Assembly (NCBI GenBank): GCA_963678675.1
Contig: OY783195.1
Location: 5,652,001 to 5,716,000, forward strand
Length of the DNA stretch: 64,000 bases
Source of the DNA: Xiphydria camelus
Taxonomy: Eukaryota; Arthropoda; Insecta; Hymenoptera; Xiphydriidae
Reading direction: 5' to 3'
Positions 1-13,076 of this stretch are shown here, one piece after another. The position numbers and the translations under genes are program-made. The notes under the pieces were generated by a model. It did not search any database, was not told the origin of the DNA, and worked only from the letters and a program-made list of their open reading frames with translations. Each line of letters begins with the position of its first letter. The first letter of the stretch is position 1.

Positions 1-148
1 GGATGGGATCGGAAGGCGAATAACGTCTTTAATTAACCGCTTAAAGATTTAAACGCTTCCGGGAAACGCCGCGCCGCTCTCGCGGTATACGAATTATAAA
101 CGAAGCGAGAAACCCGCGGCTAGGTAGGTATACCTGGTTTATACCATG

Positions 149-225
149 TGAGGCTAAACTTACTCGCCGGGAAAGAAACTCAAATCACTATTATCTCATT
201 ATCCATGAGCCTTTATTTTATATAG
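149..225 (+). mobile_element. Truncated MITE, family A, left arm only
   Basis: The sequence begins with GAGGCTAAACTTACTCGCC and continues with the same arm found at 8742, 26824, 37348 and, inverted, at 29062-29130 and 37500-37556. The complete copy at 37348-37556 shows that the family is about 209 bp with terminal inverted repeats of roughly 70 bp. Here the right arm is absent, so this is a relic. Confidence 0.6.
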
Positions 226-281
226 GGTGCGCCTACCGTTACGCAACCCGCTACGCAGGTGTGTGAATTTTGCAATGTTCC

Positions 282-464
282 CCGAGTCGAAATTTTAATA
301 CCAGTCTTAGCCTACTCATGACGAAAGCGGACAAATCGGCCACTTGTAGGTCTAAACTAATGTTACATTTGAAGGCTCAAACATTAGTTTAGACCTCTAC
401 AAGTGGCCGATTGGTCCGCTTTCGCCATGTGTAGGCTAAGGCTAGTATTAAAACTTCGACTCGG
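282..464. mobile_element. Palindromic foldback element (~183 bp)
   Basis: The arms 282-360 and 386-464 are near-perfect inverted repeats around a short spacer. Both ends read CGAGTCGAA and its complement. No protein is encoded. It resembles the other short foldback MITEs in the window, but no second copy of this family was seen here. Confidence 0.65.
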
Positions 465-3400
465 CTCCGCACAGCGCGCGGTTTTCTCAGCTCGTTCGTT
501 ATACCTATACATTATTAAACAACGTATTTTACTTATAGTATACACGCGTCACTCGAGAACTCGTATACGCGTCCGGTCGTCCGTTGGCTCGGCTGAATAA
601 ACACATCGGAAGCGCAACGCTCCGCACCTCTACATCGCGCGTACATGAGCGTGGCTCGGCTCGCACGCGCTGTACCTGGTACTAGCCGCGAGGCGCCCCC
701 GACGCTTAGCTCGAGGCGCGCCGAGTGGGATGATTGATGCACGATATCTCGCGAAAAAAGACGAGAAAGGCGCGCGCTGCCCGCGTTATTCCTACCGTAT
801 TCGGAGATCGCACAGGTCGCGCGATATAAGGTATTTTCGGTTGATTCGAATTTCCGTTAATCATCTCTCGTCACGGTCGGTCGATGACGCGACGTGGAAG
901 GAGGGCGAACGTCGGCGCGTATATCCCTTATGAGTTTTTTCCCGGCCGTACCGGGACTGAGATACGCGCGAGGGGCGTATATCGGGTAGCTTAATAAACG
1001 CGAAACGTCCACGCCGGTTGCGCCAACGGCGTCACCTCGGCGACGCTCGCGCGATAATCGCCGGACCGTCGCGGCACGGTCGTCCACGGGGAAGAAAAAT
1101 GACGAGCCGAGAGAAATTCCCACGCACACGGGTTGGGTACCTACTCCTCCTCCCCGGGCGTTACGACGTCGCGCCCACGATCGCGTCGCCCTTAACGCGC
1201 GAAAGTCGCTCGACCATATCGATCGCATCGCGGCCCTCGTCTTCCCCGCCACGGCTCGTACTTGCGCTCGGCATCAGCCGTCGCGCGCGGTAAAACTCCA
1301 GGCGAGCCACGCGCGCGCGCGGATCCGGATTGTTCCAGGATTTTTGTGTGGTATACGAATCGGCTCGCCGCTGATGTTTGGACGCACGGCGCGGGATTCC
1401 AATTGGGGTAGAGTAGGCACAACCGGTGCGCACTAGAATTTGCAGTCTCTCTCGAGCGGCGTACAAACACCGCGCCGGAATCTGGGCGGAGGAAAATCAG
1501 CAGCGGATCGATCTGGGCGGTTTTAAGGCGGCTGGAAAGCGTGACTGTTTTACTGGCGAAGCACTGTTTTGCTGACGTAAATTGTAGAATGCGGATCATT
1601 TGAAAATGAGAACAGTCTTAGTAATTCTAATAGGTAAAATGACATCCTCAGACCATTGACCGGGGTGCTTATGTATCAAATAAGTCAAAGTCAAGAATAA
1701 ATAATTTGACTTCAGCAAAATGAGGATAAAGTAGATCGTCTCGTGGTAAATGTCGGTATCTTGCTAGAACTTTGTTTATATAAATTCTTGTGTAAATTAG
1801 TCATACAAACGGACGTACGCACCCTTCGTTGAATAGAAACAATGTGAAAACAATGATTTTCTAAGAGAAAAACGTCCTACAATCGGCGGGATCTGCATGC
1901 GACCATGATAGAGCGTAACAGTGTGATTTCAATCAAATCTAAGGGTTAAATCTAATAAAATTATCGTGAGGTGCATTAAAAAAAATGAACTGGTATAGGT
2001 ATACAACAAATTCATTCGTGCAGGATAAGCACTCATGGTTTAAAGTAACTATGGATCGATGCAAAGAAGTTCCTTTAACCTTTTCCAGCCGCCAAAAAGC
2101 GTATAGGTATATGTAGACTACGGTCATATCGCGCACGAGTACGAGCAAAAGTCGATCGCGAAAAACCGTGGCGGTGAAACGCTGCGCGCATCCAACCGTG
2201 CATAGGCCCCCGATTATTCGCGGGAGGTTGAGCCACGGCCACTCTACGCTAACCGGAGTTTAATTTGAAGCTCGCGAGCTGTGATGAATTACGCCGAATT
2301 TAATCGAACACGAAAGACGGATATCCGAGCGCGCAATGAGAAAAAGTATCCATTGACTCAACTGAATATCAATTAATATTTGAGTTAAAAATACTAGTAT
2401 ATATTATAGCAAAGCTGAAACAGATTGATAATTTACAATTTTTAAGTGACGAATTTATAAAGCATTTAGTAAAACTCATTATATTAGTGAGAAATTACGA
2501 TTTCAATGTTATTATCTATTAAACACTATAGTAAATCTTTAACTATTTGCATAGTGAAATTTACTTTATGTTGACTTTTCCTATTTTTATAGTAATATTT
2601 GATGGGAAATGAGTATTCGTTACATAACACTTGCAATTTTTAACAACAGCAGTGTAATTTTTACTTAGAACTGAATTCCGTTTTTTTCCGTGCATGTTAA
2701 ATACGCGGAACCCCTAAACGAAAAGTTGTCCCAACTGCACATCGCGGTTGGATGATGATTTTCCATGAACTCATAGTTGATTGAGATAATTTGATTAGCA
2801 ACTTGGATAACCTTAGCGAAGCATTACCCAACCGTTGCTTCAATTTCTAGACATTTGTGGCAACTGCACTAGTAATTAAGTCAACTGAACGAGTGAACCA
2901 TGCCATACAGATGGATCTACCACATTAACTTAATTTCATCGATCTTTATTTAGTCACGTTAAGCAACATTCGGATAAACTGACTACAAATCCTTTCACCA
3001 TATGGTGCAGTTGCAAAAACAAAACTCCTTCTCTTCAGTACGTGTATCGTGGCGTGTCTCTCTCGAGTTTGATAAAATTATCATCTCTACACTCTTCCAC
3101 TCCAAATACGGAAAAACGCAGAGCCCCGAATGCGGATATAAATTTCCCTCCGAACAGAACTTCCGAACGCGAGGGAAAACGGGCGCGTCGGGGTAGTCAC
3201 GGTGCGTCCGCGAAAGCTTCGACTCACCCCCGTGTCTCTTCCCTTCGCGACGGTAGGTAAATATACGTCAGTGCGCGTAAAGCTATGGATACGGGGGTGC
3301 GGACGTTTATAGCGCGCGCGCGCGCGCGTGTAGGTACACCGAGCACCGAGCAAACATAAGGACACGTATACCGAGCCATCGAGAGTCGTTCGTAAAAAGT

Positions 3401-3707
3401 TATTACTCTAATTAGAGCAGTTACGTTAGAGATCGGCGCCGGCACAACGCGTTCGTGGTAATTTATCGCTCCCGGTTCGAACGCCGGGGAAGCCGACGGC
3501 ATCGATAATCAGAGAGGAGAGCCTCGGTTGTTGGGAGAAATTACGAGAGAGGAAATAAAACACGACGCGTTCGCGGTGTGGCGGAATACCTAAAAACCGG
3601 TGGAGGGAAAAAGAGGAGAGGCGCTCTTCGAGGATCAGAATGGGGTGGTGGCACTAGGTATTCGGCAAATCCCGTTTTCTTTTCCATAAATGGTTTCCTC
3701 GTGCCTC

Positions 3708-3808
3708 GAATACGAGGGGTGTCTCAAAAGCAAGTACCACTATTTCTGTAACCCCGTTTGGCTGGCGGGAACCGTTTGGAACTTACTTTTGAGACTCCCC
3801 TCGTATCA
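3708..3808. repeat. Short inverted repeat
   Basis: ATACGAGGGGTGTCTCAAAAG at the left is mirrored by CTTTTGAGACTCCCCTCGTAT at the right, giving arms of about 30 bp around a 40-bp spacer. It is probably the internally deleted remnant of a DNA transposon. No target duplication could be assigned. Confidence 0.5.
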
Positions 3809-5872
3809 ATTATATTGGGCACGCTATTTACCGGTGGCGGCGCTGCGGTTAAGCCAATATGGTCGGAGCAAGGGTAACCGAAATAGCGCACTGTTTGAAA
3901 AAACGAAGATTTCGTTGTAAAACCGGTCGACACATGTGATAAACAATGTTAACACTTTTGTTCAAAGACCTTCTCACATTTATTTTATAGTATTTATTTA
4001 TTTATTTTTCATAGTATTTTTTTGACACATAACCCCCCTGTTCAACATACACAGATGTCAACAATACCCTCGCAGCGGCCATTTATCTAGTGTCGAATTG
4101 TACCGCGAGATATCGCATTCTTTATAGCGTCCCCAATAGCAAGGACAGCTGATATCTGTTGTTCGATAAATGTAATTTTCAATTGAAAAGTAACACCGCA
4201 GTTTTCAATCCGGATGCCTGTTTGACGACATTCAGCAGTGAACCGGTAATCGAAAACCTCTGATCCCTCTGATCATACGTTACAAGTGCGCCAGCTCCGC
4301 GGATTGCGCGCCACTGGGGCCTGGATGACGACACGACAGAAATGTAGGCGCGCGAATTAGCATTAGGTACTCGAATAGTTTTTGTCTCACGATTGAACAC
4401 GAGTATCGCGTTTTTTCAAAAACTCTCGTTGAAAGAACGCGATACCCTGCATAAAAATGTGTTTTCCCTACAATCGTGCCACTGCCCCATTAGCGACGTC
4501 GATGGACGATCGTCGCGTCGACGTATCGCGCGCGTCGAAACGGAAGATTCCTCAACGAAGGGCCCGCCCCGACGCGTTACTCTCGACGAAACGAAATACG
4601 CATCGGAGATTTCGCGACCGTGTAACGTGTAATCTCTCGCACGCGCGCTTCCGCATCCCTTCCTATCTTCGAGACGTCGCGAATCGGGGATACACTCGAA
4701 ACGCCAGCCAAGAATACAGGGGTTAGAAGTAAGTAGTCCCCGTATATAAGCTCGCATTGTCTCGGGGAAACAAAAGGCGGGCAGCTTACGCTTCGCGTTC
4801 GGAAGCTCAAAGTTCAGTCTCGAGTGCCACCCCTCTGTCGCGGCGGCGCATCCCCGTCTCGCAGGCCGACGACTCTCGCGTCGTTGAACGGACTTTCCGG
4901 CGCGCCGTGCTCCAGCTCGAGTCGAGGGAACGAAGGGGAGGTACGAGGGCTATCGAGCCCTCGACGTTTTCTCAATTTCTCGTAAAAATGACGAATCGGT
5001 CGACGACATCATCGACATCGAGTCGACGCTTCCCGCGAACAGTCGTTCGGACTTCGCCCGAAGATTCGAGACGCGAAAGGCTGAAGGAAGGGCGACTTCA
5101 CCCCCGCGAACCTGCGGGGAACCGATGTCGAAACTTTGTGATTTCGCTCGTCCCTCGAGGTTCGTTAATGCCATCGGAGTTTCGTCAAAATCACGAAAGC
5201 CGAAAGAGCCGAGAGAATCGTGGGTGGGAGAGAGAAAGAGAGAGAAAGAGGGAGGGAAAGAGAGGTCGAACGAGGTTCTCTTCCGCTTTGGATATCGATT
5301 CAACTGTGCTCGTCGCGAAGTTTATCTCTATGGAAACTGAGCCCTCGTGGGCCAGCTCGACCAAAACCGTTCCCGGAAATGATTTCCTCGCGCGACGCAA
5401 AACGCGAAGACGCGTCGCGTCGTTTCTTTCGACTGCTCGCGTATACTCGCAACGAACGTATAGCCGAGAGGCGGGGACGTGATATTCCACGTAACCCGCG
5501 CGATAAAGAACTTACGAATGCACTCGCGAAACGGGGAAAGAGGAGCGCGATGCGAGCTATACATAGTATCAAGCGGTGCGTCCACGGGGAAGACGAGCCA
5601 TGCGTCGATGAGAAAATAACGTCCACTTTTCCCGAGAGTGCGCTAAAGGTAGAACGCGCAACCGCTGGCATCGTTCCAGTCGCGTCGACGTTCTCCGCAA
5701 AGTTTATACCCGGAAGAATTTTATATCCGGAAAAAAGGGAAAAGCGCCGATCGTATGGACGCGTTGAAAAGTTCGGCGAATCCGTTGTGTCGACGGCGAT
5801 CGCCGTGCGCGCTGTCGAATCGACGCGCCAGCCTTTCGCGATCGGGGGGTTATCGTTCTCTTTCGTTTCCAG

Positions 5873-8800
5873 ATCGCCGAGTACCCTACAGCATACCGTC
5901 GGATTGGAGGGCGTTGTGGTACAGCAATCTGGACGAGCTGCAGCGGGTCAACGATGCGAGCGATAACAACACCGTGTCCAACGTCACGGTGCAGTTGGGT
6001 GGAACGGCCTTCCTGCATTGCAAAGTTCGCAATATCGCGGAGAGGACGGTTTCCGACGCCGAAGTGAGCGACGCCAAATATCCACGCGCGCAATGTCTCG
6101 TTCTCGGTAGAACTGCAAATAATCGCATCGCGAAGACAAAGTAGTTTCGGGGCCCGGGCGCCGCGCGCTTCCGTAAATAAATACTTCCAACCTTGGAAAT
6201 AGCCGACGCAGCTCCCTCCGTCTCTCTCCCTCTTTATCCGTAGCGTCGAGCGTCTCAAATCTATCTACGGGGTCACGCTGATCACCGAAACAAATCTATC
6301 GCAATCCGAGCGCAGCTCGATGTCGAGGCAATTTGGAGAAAAACTTGGAACTCGTCTCGCGATTTCTCCCCTTCTTTCGAAGCGGAGTCCGCCCGTGGAT
6401 CGCCGCGCGATCCCTCCATGTATTCGTCGACCGCCACCCCCACGTCGCCGTTATCCCTGGACTCTCGGACTCGTGGTTGTGTATATTGGCAACTCCGAGA
6501 GAGAGGTGATATAAAACATACTCGCGAGTACCTACGACGAGGAGGGGGTCGTCGTTCCTCCTCGTCCCTCGGACGTACCTACTCGCATCCGTCAGACTCG
6601 CCGCGTTATCGCCACGCGACCGCCAGACTCGAACGCCCTTTCCCCGCGGGACGCGCGACATTTCTCTTCGACATCCGCGGAGCGGGGACCGGGTCCCTCG
6701 CACTTTTCGCCCGGTTCGACTTTCCGGCTAAACGCGCGACGCGTAATTTAACGGCCGAAAGCGCTTGGCGCGGAACCAGAGGGAGAGAAAGCGAGCGAGC
6801 GATTCATGGAAGGAAAGCGAAGAGAGGATAACATTTCAGAAGTACCTAGCAGAATAAGAATTTGAAATTCCCTGAAATTCCCTGACTTTTCCAGGATTTC
6901 CAGACTGAATATATCGCACACCTAGATCAAAACAGTATCAACTCAAAAAAAAATTGTTTTTCAGAAAAAGTAAACCCCTTATCAAATATTTATATCGACA
7001 TAAGAATCAGTTTTTTGCCATTTCTGAAAAACAAGTTTTTTTTGAGTTGATACTGTTTTGATCTAGGGGTGTGCGATATGTATTTTTCCCTGACTACTCT
7101 AAAATCATTCTTTTACGTTACTAAAACAATCATTGAGTTCGAATGATTGATCAGTTACGGTAAATTGAAAATCGTTCAGTATAAAACAAGGTGGATTTAG
7201 GAACATGCGTTGCACTCTCAACGTCATCGACCGATGGGTCGATGAGATACTCGTATATTGCGCGCCTTACACTGAAAAAAATATTTAGCTAACCCGGCAA
7301 TATTTCTGGCTGCCTCAGACATTATTTGGTGACAACTAGAAAAATATTGCTAGCGTAGCAAGAATTCTTGCTATTGCGAAGAGAATTATCACTGCAATTA
7401 CTATAATTTTCTAGTTGTGACCAAATTTTTGTCAGTGTAGGTTAGGTGGAATATCGATCGTTGGATCGTACATAAACGGACGTGTTTTCAGATATCGTGG
7501 ATCCGTCGGCGCGATTGGCACGTCCTGACGAGCTCGATGTTCACGTACACGAACGATGAGCGGTTTCAGGTGTTACACCCGGAGGGCTCGGACGATTGGA
7601 CCCTTCAAATTAAATACGTCCAAGTGAGGGACAACGGAACGTACGAGTGCCAGGTACGTTTAAAGTTGCCCCAACTGCAAAGTCCGAGGAGATCGAGACG
7701 ATTTGAATCCCATTGCCTTACGACTTTTTTTTCAAAGGGTGCGATTTCGCGGCTATCAAAAAACTCGACGTTATCGGAAATCGGCCGAGCTTCGTTCGCG
7801 TCGCCGTATCAAGGGAAGCCGCTATGGGAAAATGCCACACGACGAATCGTTTCGCCGAGTGGCGATTCCACGCTTTTTCCCCGTCCCACGCGATCCCCCG
7901 ACGCGCGTACACGACGCGAGAAGAAGAAGAAAGACCGCGAGCCGACCAATTTCATCCGAGCGGAGTCCGTCTCGCGCGTGCGAGTTCAAAGTCGTCGCCC
8001 CCCCCCCCCCGCACGTTCTTTCCGTACCGCGGGACAACGTCTCCCGGAGCTGCGATAAAATCGATTTTCTCCCGCCAAGCGGGTCGACCTCGCGCGATTT
8101 TGCACGAAGCGCGTGTAAGCTTCGAGCGAATCGCTCCGCGTTCCCTCGGTCGATGTCTCGAAGAGAGACACGATGGAATTGATCGCGATCTCGCTTTTTC
8201 CATCAGGGGCAAGCGCGCGCATCGAAAGAGAATATCCGTCGTCGAACACAAAAATGTCCCTGTTAAATTTCCGAGGCATTTATTTCTCGTAAACTCTCCC
8301 TCGCATCCCTCCCCACCCGCTGCAATCGGTGCAACATGCGCGCGCGCGGTGCAAAAAGTCGCGATTTACCCGCGCGAGTGTCGAGTGCGTTGCGTCGCGA
8401 GAGGGGATGGAGGGGAAATACGAAAGGAAAGGGGTGGGAAGGGAGAGTCCAGCTCGCTCGAAAACTCCTTCGCAACGAGGCGCGGTTATTTCGAGACAAC
8501 TTTTCACCGGGCGCTCGGTGAATTTCGGTGGAACCCGCGGCTTGGAAAGAGGCGGACCGAACATTCGCTCCCGAGGGTCGTACACACGGGAATCGACGTC
8601 GACGGAACGGGCCTAGCGACTGGTGCGCTCCTCTCTCATTAATATAGACACACTCTTCGACGAGGCGCGGCTCGCGCACCGAACGCGCGCGCGGAGGCCC
8701 TCGTATCAACCTCAATCCATCTACCCCATCGCGTCTACTATACGAAGCTAAACTTACTCGCCAGAAAAGAAACTTCAATCACTATTATCTCATTGTCTAT

Positions 8801-11800
8801 GAGCTTTTGGCTTTTTTTTTTTAAAGATTACGTTTCAATCTACAATAAAGTGTTATATCGATATAAGCCAAAAATTGATAGATAATGAGAAATAGTGATT
8901 GAAGTTTCTTTCGCGGCGACCAATTACACTGGTCAACAGTGATTTTGTTACACGAACCAGACCAGGTGATTCTTATAGATTTATGTGCGCTAAAAACGAA
9001 TCTGACTCTCAAATTTGCGTATCGCGTCAGGATTTTGAAATACTTGAGGTTAAATATACGAAAACAGGCGATTTTGGCCATATTCACGGGTCTATTACAA
9101 TTAAACTAACAAATGTTTCTTAATTGCACTTACAGCATTTGAAAGTGTCGTTTTTGAACTTTTCAATACATTACTTGATTGTTCCTAAACGATTTTACAA
9201 AGCCAAATTTCAATACGACAAGTCGATCGTTTAGGTCCACCGCGCCACGCGTCTAAATGTATCAGGCGCGTGGTGCGGTGGACCTAAACGATCGACTTGT
9301 CGTACTGAAATTTGGCTTTGTAAAATCGTTTAGGAACAATCAAGTAATGTATTGAAAAGTTCAAAAATGACACTTTCAAATGCTGTAAGTGCAATTAAGA
9401 AACAGTTTTTAGTTTCATTGTAATAGACCCGTGAATATGGCCAAAATCGCCGGTTTTCGTATATTTAACCTCAAGTATTTCAAAATCCTGACGTGATACG
9501 TAAATTTAAGAGTCAGATTTGTTTTTAGCGCACATAAATCTATAAGAATCACCTGGTCTGGTTCGTGTAACAGAAAAAAAATGTAATTTTGTTGACCAGT
9601 GTTATCAGACCCGTGAGATTTCGCGTACCGGGGCTCGCGCGATTCCTAACGAGCGCCGATACTTTAATCCTTTCGCACCACCTGCTCAGCCGCTGTGCCT
9701 CGCCCAATACGCAGATTCATTAAGAGCGACGATCGAGGGTTATACCCCCTTCGTCCACCCCGTATGAGCGTTACAGCGTACACGATAAATCTTCCAGGGA
9801 GAATCGTACGCGCCAACCTAACGCAGCGGGATATCGCGTAGGTACTACGCGCGGAAACGCGCCGCGAGAATTATTGCCCCCGTCCGATCGCGAGCCAGGG
9901 GGGGGGAGTTTTGGCGTGAGTCGGGACTGAGCGGTGTAACCGAAAACATAATAAAGGGATAATCCTCCCGGAAAACGGATTATGTTAAGTACAACGGGAA
10001 AAATAGCGTTGCGCCACCGCGCCGCGCGTCCTCGGCTCCCGGAGGAAAGAAAGGAAGAAAGAAGAAATTGTTAACGCTCGCGGCATGACCCTCCGCTAAT
10101 TTTACCCCGGATTTGAACGCCGAGCAAAATTGCACTTTACTCTCCGTGAGGGAGGGAGGGAATCGTCGCGGACACGAAGACAAGTCGTAGAGAGAGAAGA
10201 CGATAAATTTTGATTCACCCCTCCGCCTCAGATATCGCCCACAACGGGATTCGAAGAAACGATCAAGCCGTGCGCGTCGAAAAGTCGAATCGCTGTCGCG
10301 TCGGGAAGCACCGGGCCCGAATTCGAACGAATCTATTTTCTTTCGTCTGTTCGCAGGTCTCCAAAAGTACGGGGATACTGTCGCACTTCGTCAATCTGAA
10401 CATAGTCGTGCCGGAGGCATTTATATTAGGGGGTCAGGAACACCACGTCGACGTGGGATCCGTGATAAGTCTCGTTTGCATAATAGAGAAGGTAAGATCG
10501 CGCGATAACGATTCCGGCGCGCATTTCCTTCCCTCGCTCCTCTTCCGACGAAAAGTCATAATCGACGTGACGGCCGTGGCTAACCGCGAGCAGTTTCTCT
10601 CCGCGAGATAATAACCGCCGCGCGGTGTGGACCTATCGCGCATAGGCGGGTGGTACACGTAATATCAGGTTTCGCGTCCACGCAAACTTTATCGCCCCTT
10701 CGTGCGCCGAGCGGTCGTGCCTTCGCGTTCGCGCGCTAAGCACGCGAATGGGTCGTCGGAAAGGTTTACGAGCCGTCGTCTTGGGGACGATCTCGCGGGG
10801 TCGGAGATTCGAGCGATCGACGACGACGACGCCGTCGCTGCCGCGGTCGACGACTACCCAAATAAATCGTAGCACGCGGCGCATATACGTATGTATGTAT
10901 AAGGTCGCGTCGATTCGGCGACATCGCGGGACCGCCGATCGATAGCGCCGGAGCGACTTCCCTCCCGATTCCGCGATTGGAATCCGCCTGAGGCCCGAGA
11001 TTCGAATTATATCGGCCGAGTCAGCCGGACCCGCGGAACCACCGACGTAGCCGGGCTTGTGGATACGTTTAATAGGCGCGGCGGTTCCGGTTATTCGATC
11101 AGACTTTATGGAGCGTGAACGGGATCGCGCGGGGTTATCATACTCGCGAACGTAGGACATTTTTTTTTCGCAGCGTCACTCCCCCGCGCGCGCTCTAACG
11201 TCTTACCCTTTACGCAGAGTCCCACGCCGCCGCAATACGTGTTTTGGTATCACAATAACCGGATGATAAACTACGACACGGCGCGCGGCAGCGTGACCGT
11301 GCAAACCGATCCCGGACCGACCCAGAGTCGACTCACCATTCGGCAAGCGGTCGAATCGGATACGGGCAATTACACGTGCAGCGCTTCCAACACCAAGCCC
11401 GCGTCGATCTACGTCTTTGTCACGGAAGGTGAGTACAGCATGCGCGGCGGAACATCCGCGGAGAGTCCGACGCAACATCCCCGGCGGCGCGTCTGTTTAC
11501 ACGCGCGCGCGTAGCCGTGACGATCGATCGTTCGGCTGGCCGTTCGTCCGTCCGACGTACGCATTGCGAGCGGAAAAAAAACTAAGCTCTGGGCCCCTAT
11601 TCTCGAGCTCATGCGAGAAACTTTCGTATACGAATCTTTGAATCTCACCAATCTCGTTTCGGCTATTCCATTCGGTCCACTATTTCATTGGTTACAACTA
11701 AAGATTCGTATACGACAATTCTCGCACGACATTCGAGAATAGGGGCCCTGGGGCCGTTGTATCGATGATTTGACGCTGAAGGGTTGAAAAGGGCGAGATT

Positions 11801-11977
11801 TTCTTGACACGCGCGCGCGGAGGTGGCCGATATCACATCTTACATCCCTCGTTTCGATCTCTCTTTTCAGGTGACAAAATGGCAGCCATACTGCGTCGCA
11901 AGACGTCGGGGGTGAAGTGCCCTGCGGCGAGCCTGGCGCTGGCTCTCCTCGTAAGCGGCGCCGTTCTGGCGCGATAA
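5873..11977 (+). CDS. dpr: dpr-family cell-surface immunoglobulin protein (5' incomplete)
   Basis: Five exons are supported: 5873-6063, 7492-7653, 10357-10491, 11218-11428 and 11871-11977, in compatible phases. The protein has two Ig domains. Ig1 has its first Cys in LHCKV, the core Trp in SWIRRRDW, and its second Cys in TYECQ. Ig2 has Cys in LVCII, Trp in YVFWYH and Cys in YTCSAS. The C-terminus after Ig2 is short and ends in a hydrophobic stretch (SLALALLVSGAVLA), which suggests a GPI-anchor signal. The family (defective proboscis extension response) acts at neuronal surfaces and binds DIP partners to specify synapses. The SSMFTYTNDERF and SASNTKPASIYVFV signatures suggest one conserved paralogue, but I do not assign its number. 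The signal-peptide exon is missing. The first donor (GAA|GTGAGC) was chosen over a weaker upstream GT. Confidence 0.87.
6911..7079. mobile_element. Foldback MITE in dpr intron
   Basis: The ends ATATCGCACACCTAGATC and its near-complement are arms of about 60 bp around a short AT-rich loop. There is no coding capacity. It lies wholly within the intron between dpr exons 5873-6063 and 7492-7653. Confidence 0.6.
7267..7440. mobile_element. Imperfect inverted-repeat MITE in dpr intron
   Basis: The termini TTACACTGA and TCAGTGTA bound two imperfect arms that share TTGGTGACAACTAGAAAA and its complement. It sits about 50 bp before the second dpr exon and does not touch the splice site. Confidence 0.5.
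8742..8926 (+). mobile_element. MITE, family A, right end disrupted
   Basis: The left arm starts at GAAGCTAAACTTACTCGCC and the right arm (about 8880-8919) reads the complement, ending in TTTCTTTCGCGGCGA. The last terminal bases of the right arm are missing. A different, longer foldback (8927-9601) begins directly there, so the younger element probably inserted into or beside this end. Confidence 0.65.
8927..9601. mobile_element. Large foldback element (675 bp, ~330-bp arms)
   Basis: The arms run from CACTGGTCAACA at 8927 to its complement ending at 9601, meeting around 9260 with almost no spacer. They match over nearly their whole length with few mismatches. The element lies in the dpr intron 7654-10356. 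It encodes no protein and would form a very long hairpin in pre-mRNA or single-stranded DNA. Confidence 0.75.
11588..11750. mobile_element. Short foldback element in last dpr intron
   Basis: GGGCCCCTATTCTCGA at the left is mirrored by TCGAGAATAGGGGCCC at the right, with further pairing of GTATACGAATCTTTG and its complement. It lies between dpr exons 11218-11428 and 11871-11977. Confidence 0.55.
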
Positions 11978-13070
11978 ACCTTTCATTCGAAATGTCCGCA
12001 ATTGCCATTATTTCCGTTGCGATAGGTAGGTATGTACTTCGGAGACTACGACCTTTTCTTCGCATCGAGGGTCGGTAGCGCAGTCGGTCTCTACTATACG
12101 ACGGTACGCACGATTTTCACGAGAGATCGCGTGACCTAAATTATGTAAATACTTGTAATTGTAATTAATTGATTTTAAAAATTCGTGCTGAGTTGAACAC
12201 GTCGTCGTCGCTCGTACGCTCCACTCCCGCTCGTATCGCGCGGGATTCCCGCAGTCGCGTCGACCGGCGATGGCGGCCCGCGTCGCGACGCGATCTCCAC
12301 GCGCCCGCGACATCGATCCGCGTGGCGACGAGAAAGCCAAGGTGAGCTTTCCTTCCGTTGCCGCGCTGCGCGCACTTTTCGACGCGTCTATTCCGCTAGG
12401 AATGCATTTCACGCGTGACGAGCATTTCTCCAAAGTCGTAGCCCTTCCTTTTTATACCCGCACGGCATTCGATCGAGCATTACGGGGACGTTCGCGCGAA
12501 ACGCGCCCTCATTTCGACGAACCGAGTACCTACCGCCCCGCGGACACCCGGGTTCGCTCCCTTGGACGACTCGCGGGTATCGATGGACGGAACGCCAGCA
12601 CCGTCGCGCACCTTCCGAGCCTTTCGCAGGATATCGTCGCGATTGCCGCGCCGACGTCCAAGAATAACCGCGAGTTATATTACTCGGTGGGAAACCCGCG
12701 CGCGCGCGCGCGCGCGATGCCGACTCCGATCGACCGCGCATCTCGAGCATTCTACGACTTTTACGCGTACCCACCCAAAGTATTTTCCATTACGACTCGG
12801 TCTTCGATTACGATTAAAAATTAAAATGTCATTTACCGAGATAAATTGAGATCGCGATAGAACGTAATTGTTTGCGCGCGTATACGCCTTATACGTATAC
12901 GTAGGTACGTACGGCGCGTATACGCGCGTCGACGCGTAGGGAGGACATGATGTGGTATGCGCGCAACACCTACGCTACGGTGAATTTTCAAACTAATTCT
13001 AAAAGAACGAACGATACTTGCAACTTAAACATTTCCCAATATATGTCTGCGATCGTGTGTATTATAGTTC

Positions 13071-13076
13071 AATAAA
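13071..13076 (+). terminator. Candidate poly(A) signal for dpr
   Basis: Canonical AATAAA about 1.1 kb after the dpr stop at 11977. The assignment rests on position only. Confidence 0.35.

Larger units (their letters stand above)
1..5872. other. Region upstream of the dpr exons, no gene recognised
   Basis: No exon of a known protein is recognised here. The stretch is CpG-rich at 450-1600 and 3100-5870 and AT-rich at 1600-3000. It holds a truncated MITE (149-225), a palindrome (282-464), another palindrome (3708-3808) and a GC dinucleotide run near 3311-3327. A TATATAAG box at 4743-4750 could mark a promoter, but no initiator lies at the expected distance. The first, signal-peptide exon of the dpr gene must lie in this region or left of the window; I could not place it. 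Confidence 0.5.

Noticed and set aside
3455..3500. tRNA-like B-box (GGTTCGAAC) with flanking CCCGG/CCGGG
   Set aside because: The loop would be 8 nt rather than 7, and no acceptor stem, D-arm or A-box could be fitted upstream.
4757..5966. Long open reading frames on the + strand before the dpr exon
   Set aside because: Composition is Arg/Ser-rich and GC-driven, several frames are open at once, and no family motif appears. The frame crosses the TTTCCAG acceptor of the dpr exon.
7703..8642. 300-codon open frame in the dpr intron
   Set aside because: It is a CpG-rich open frame with no domain signature and lies between two well-supported dpr exons.
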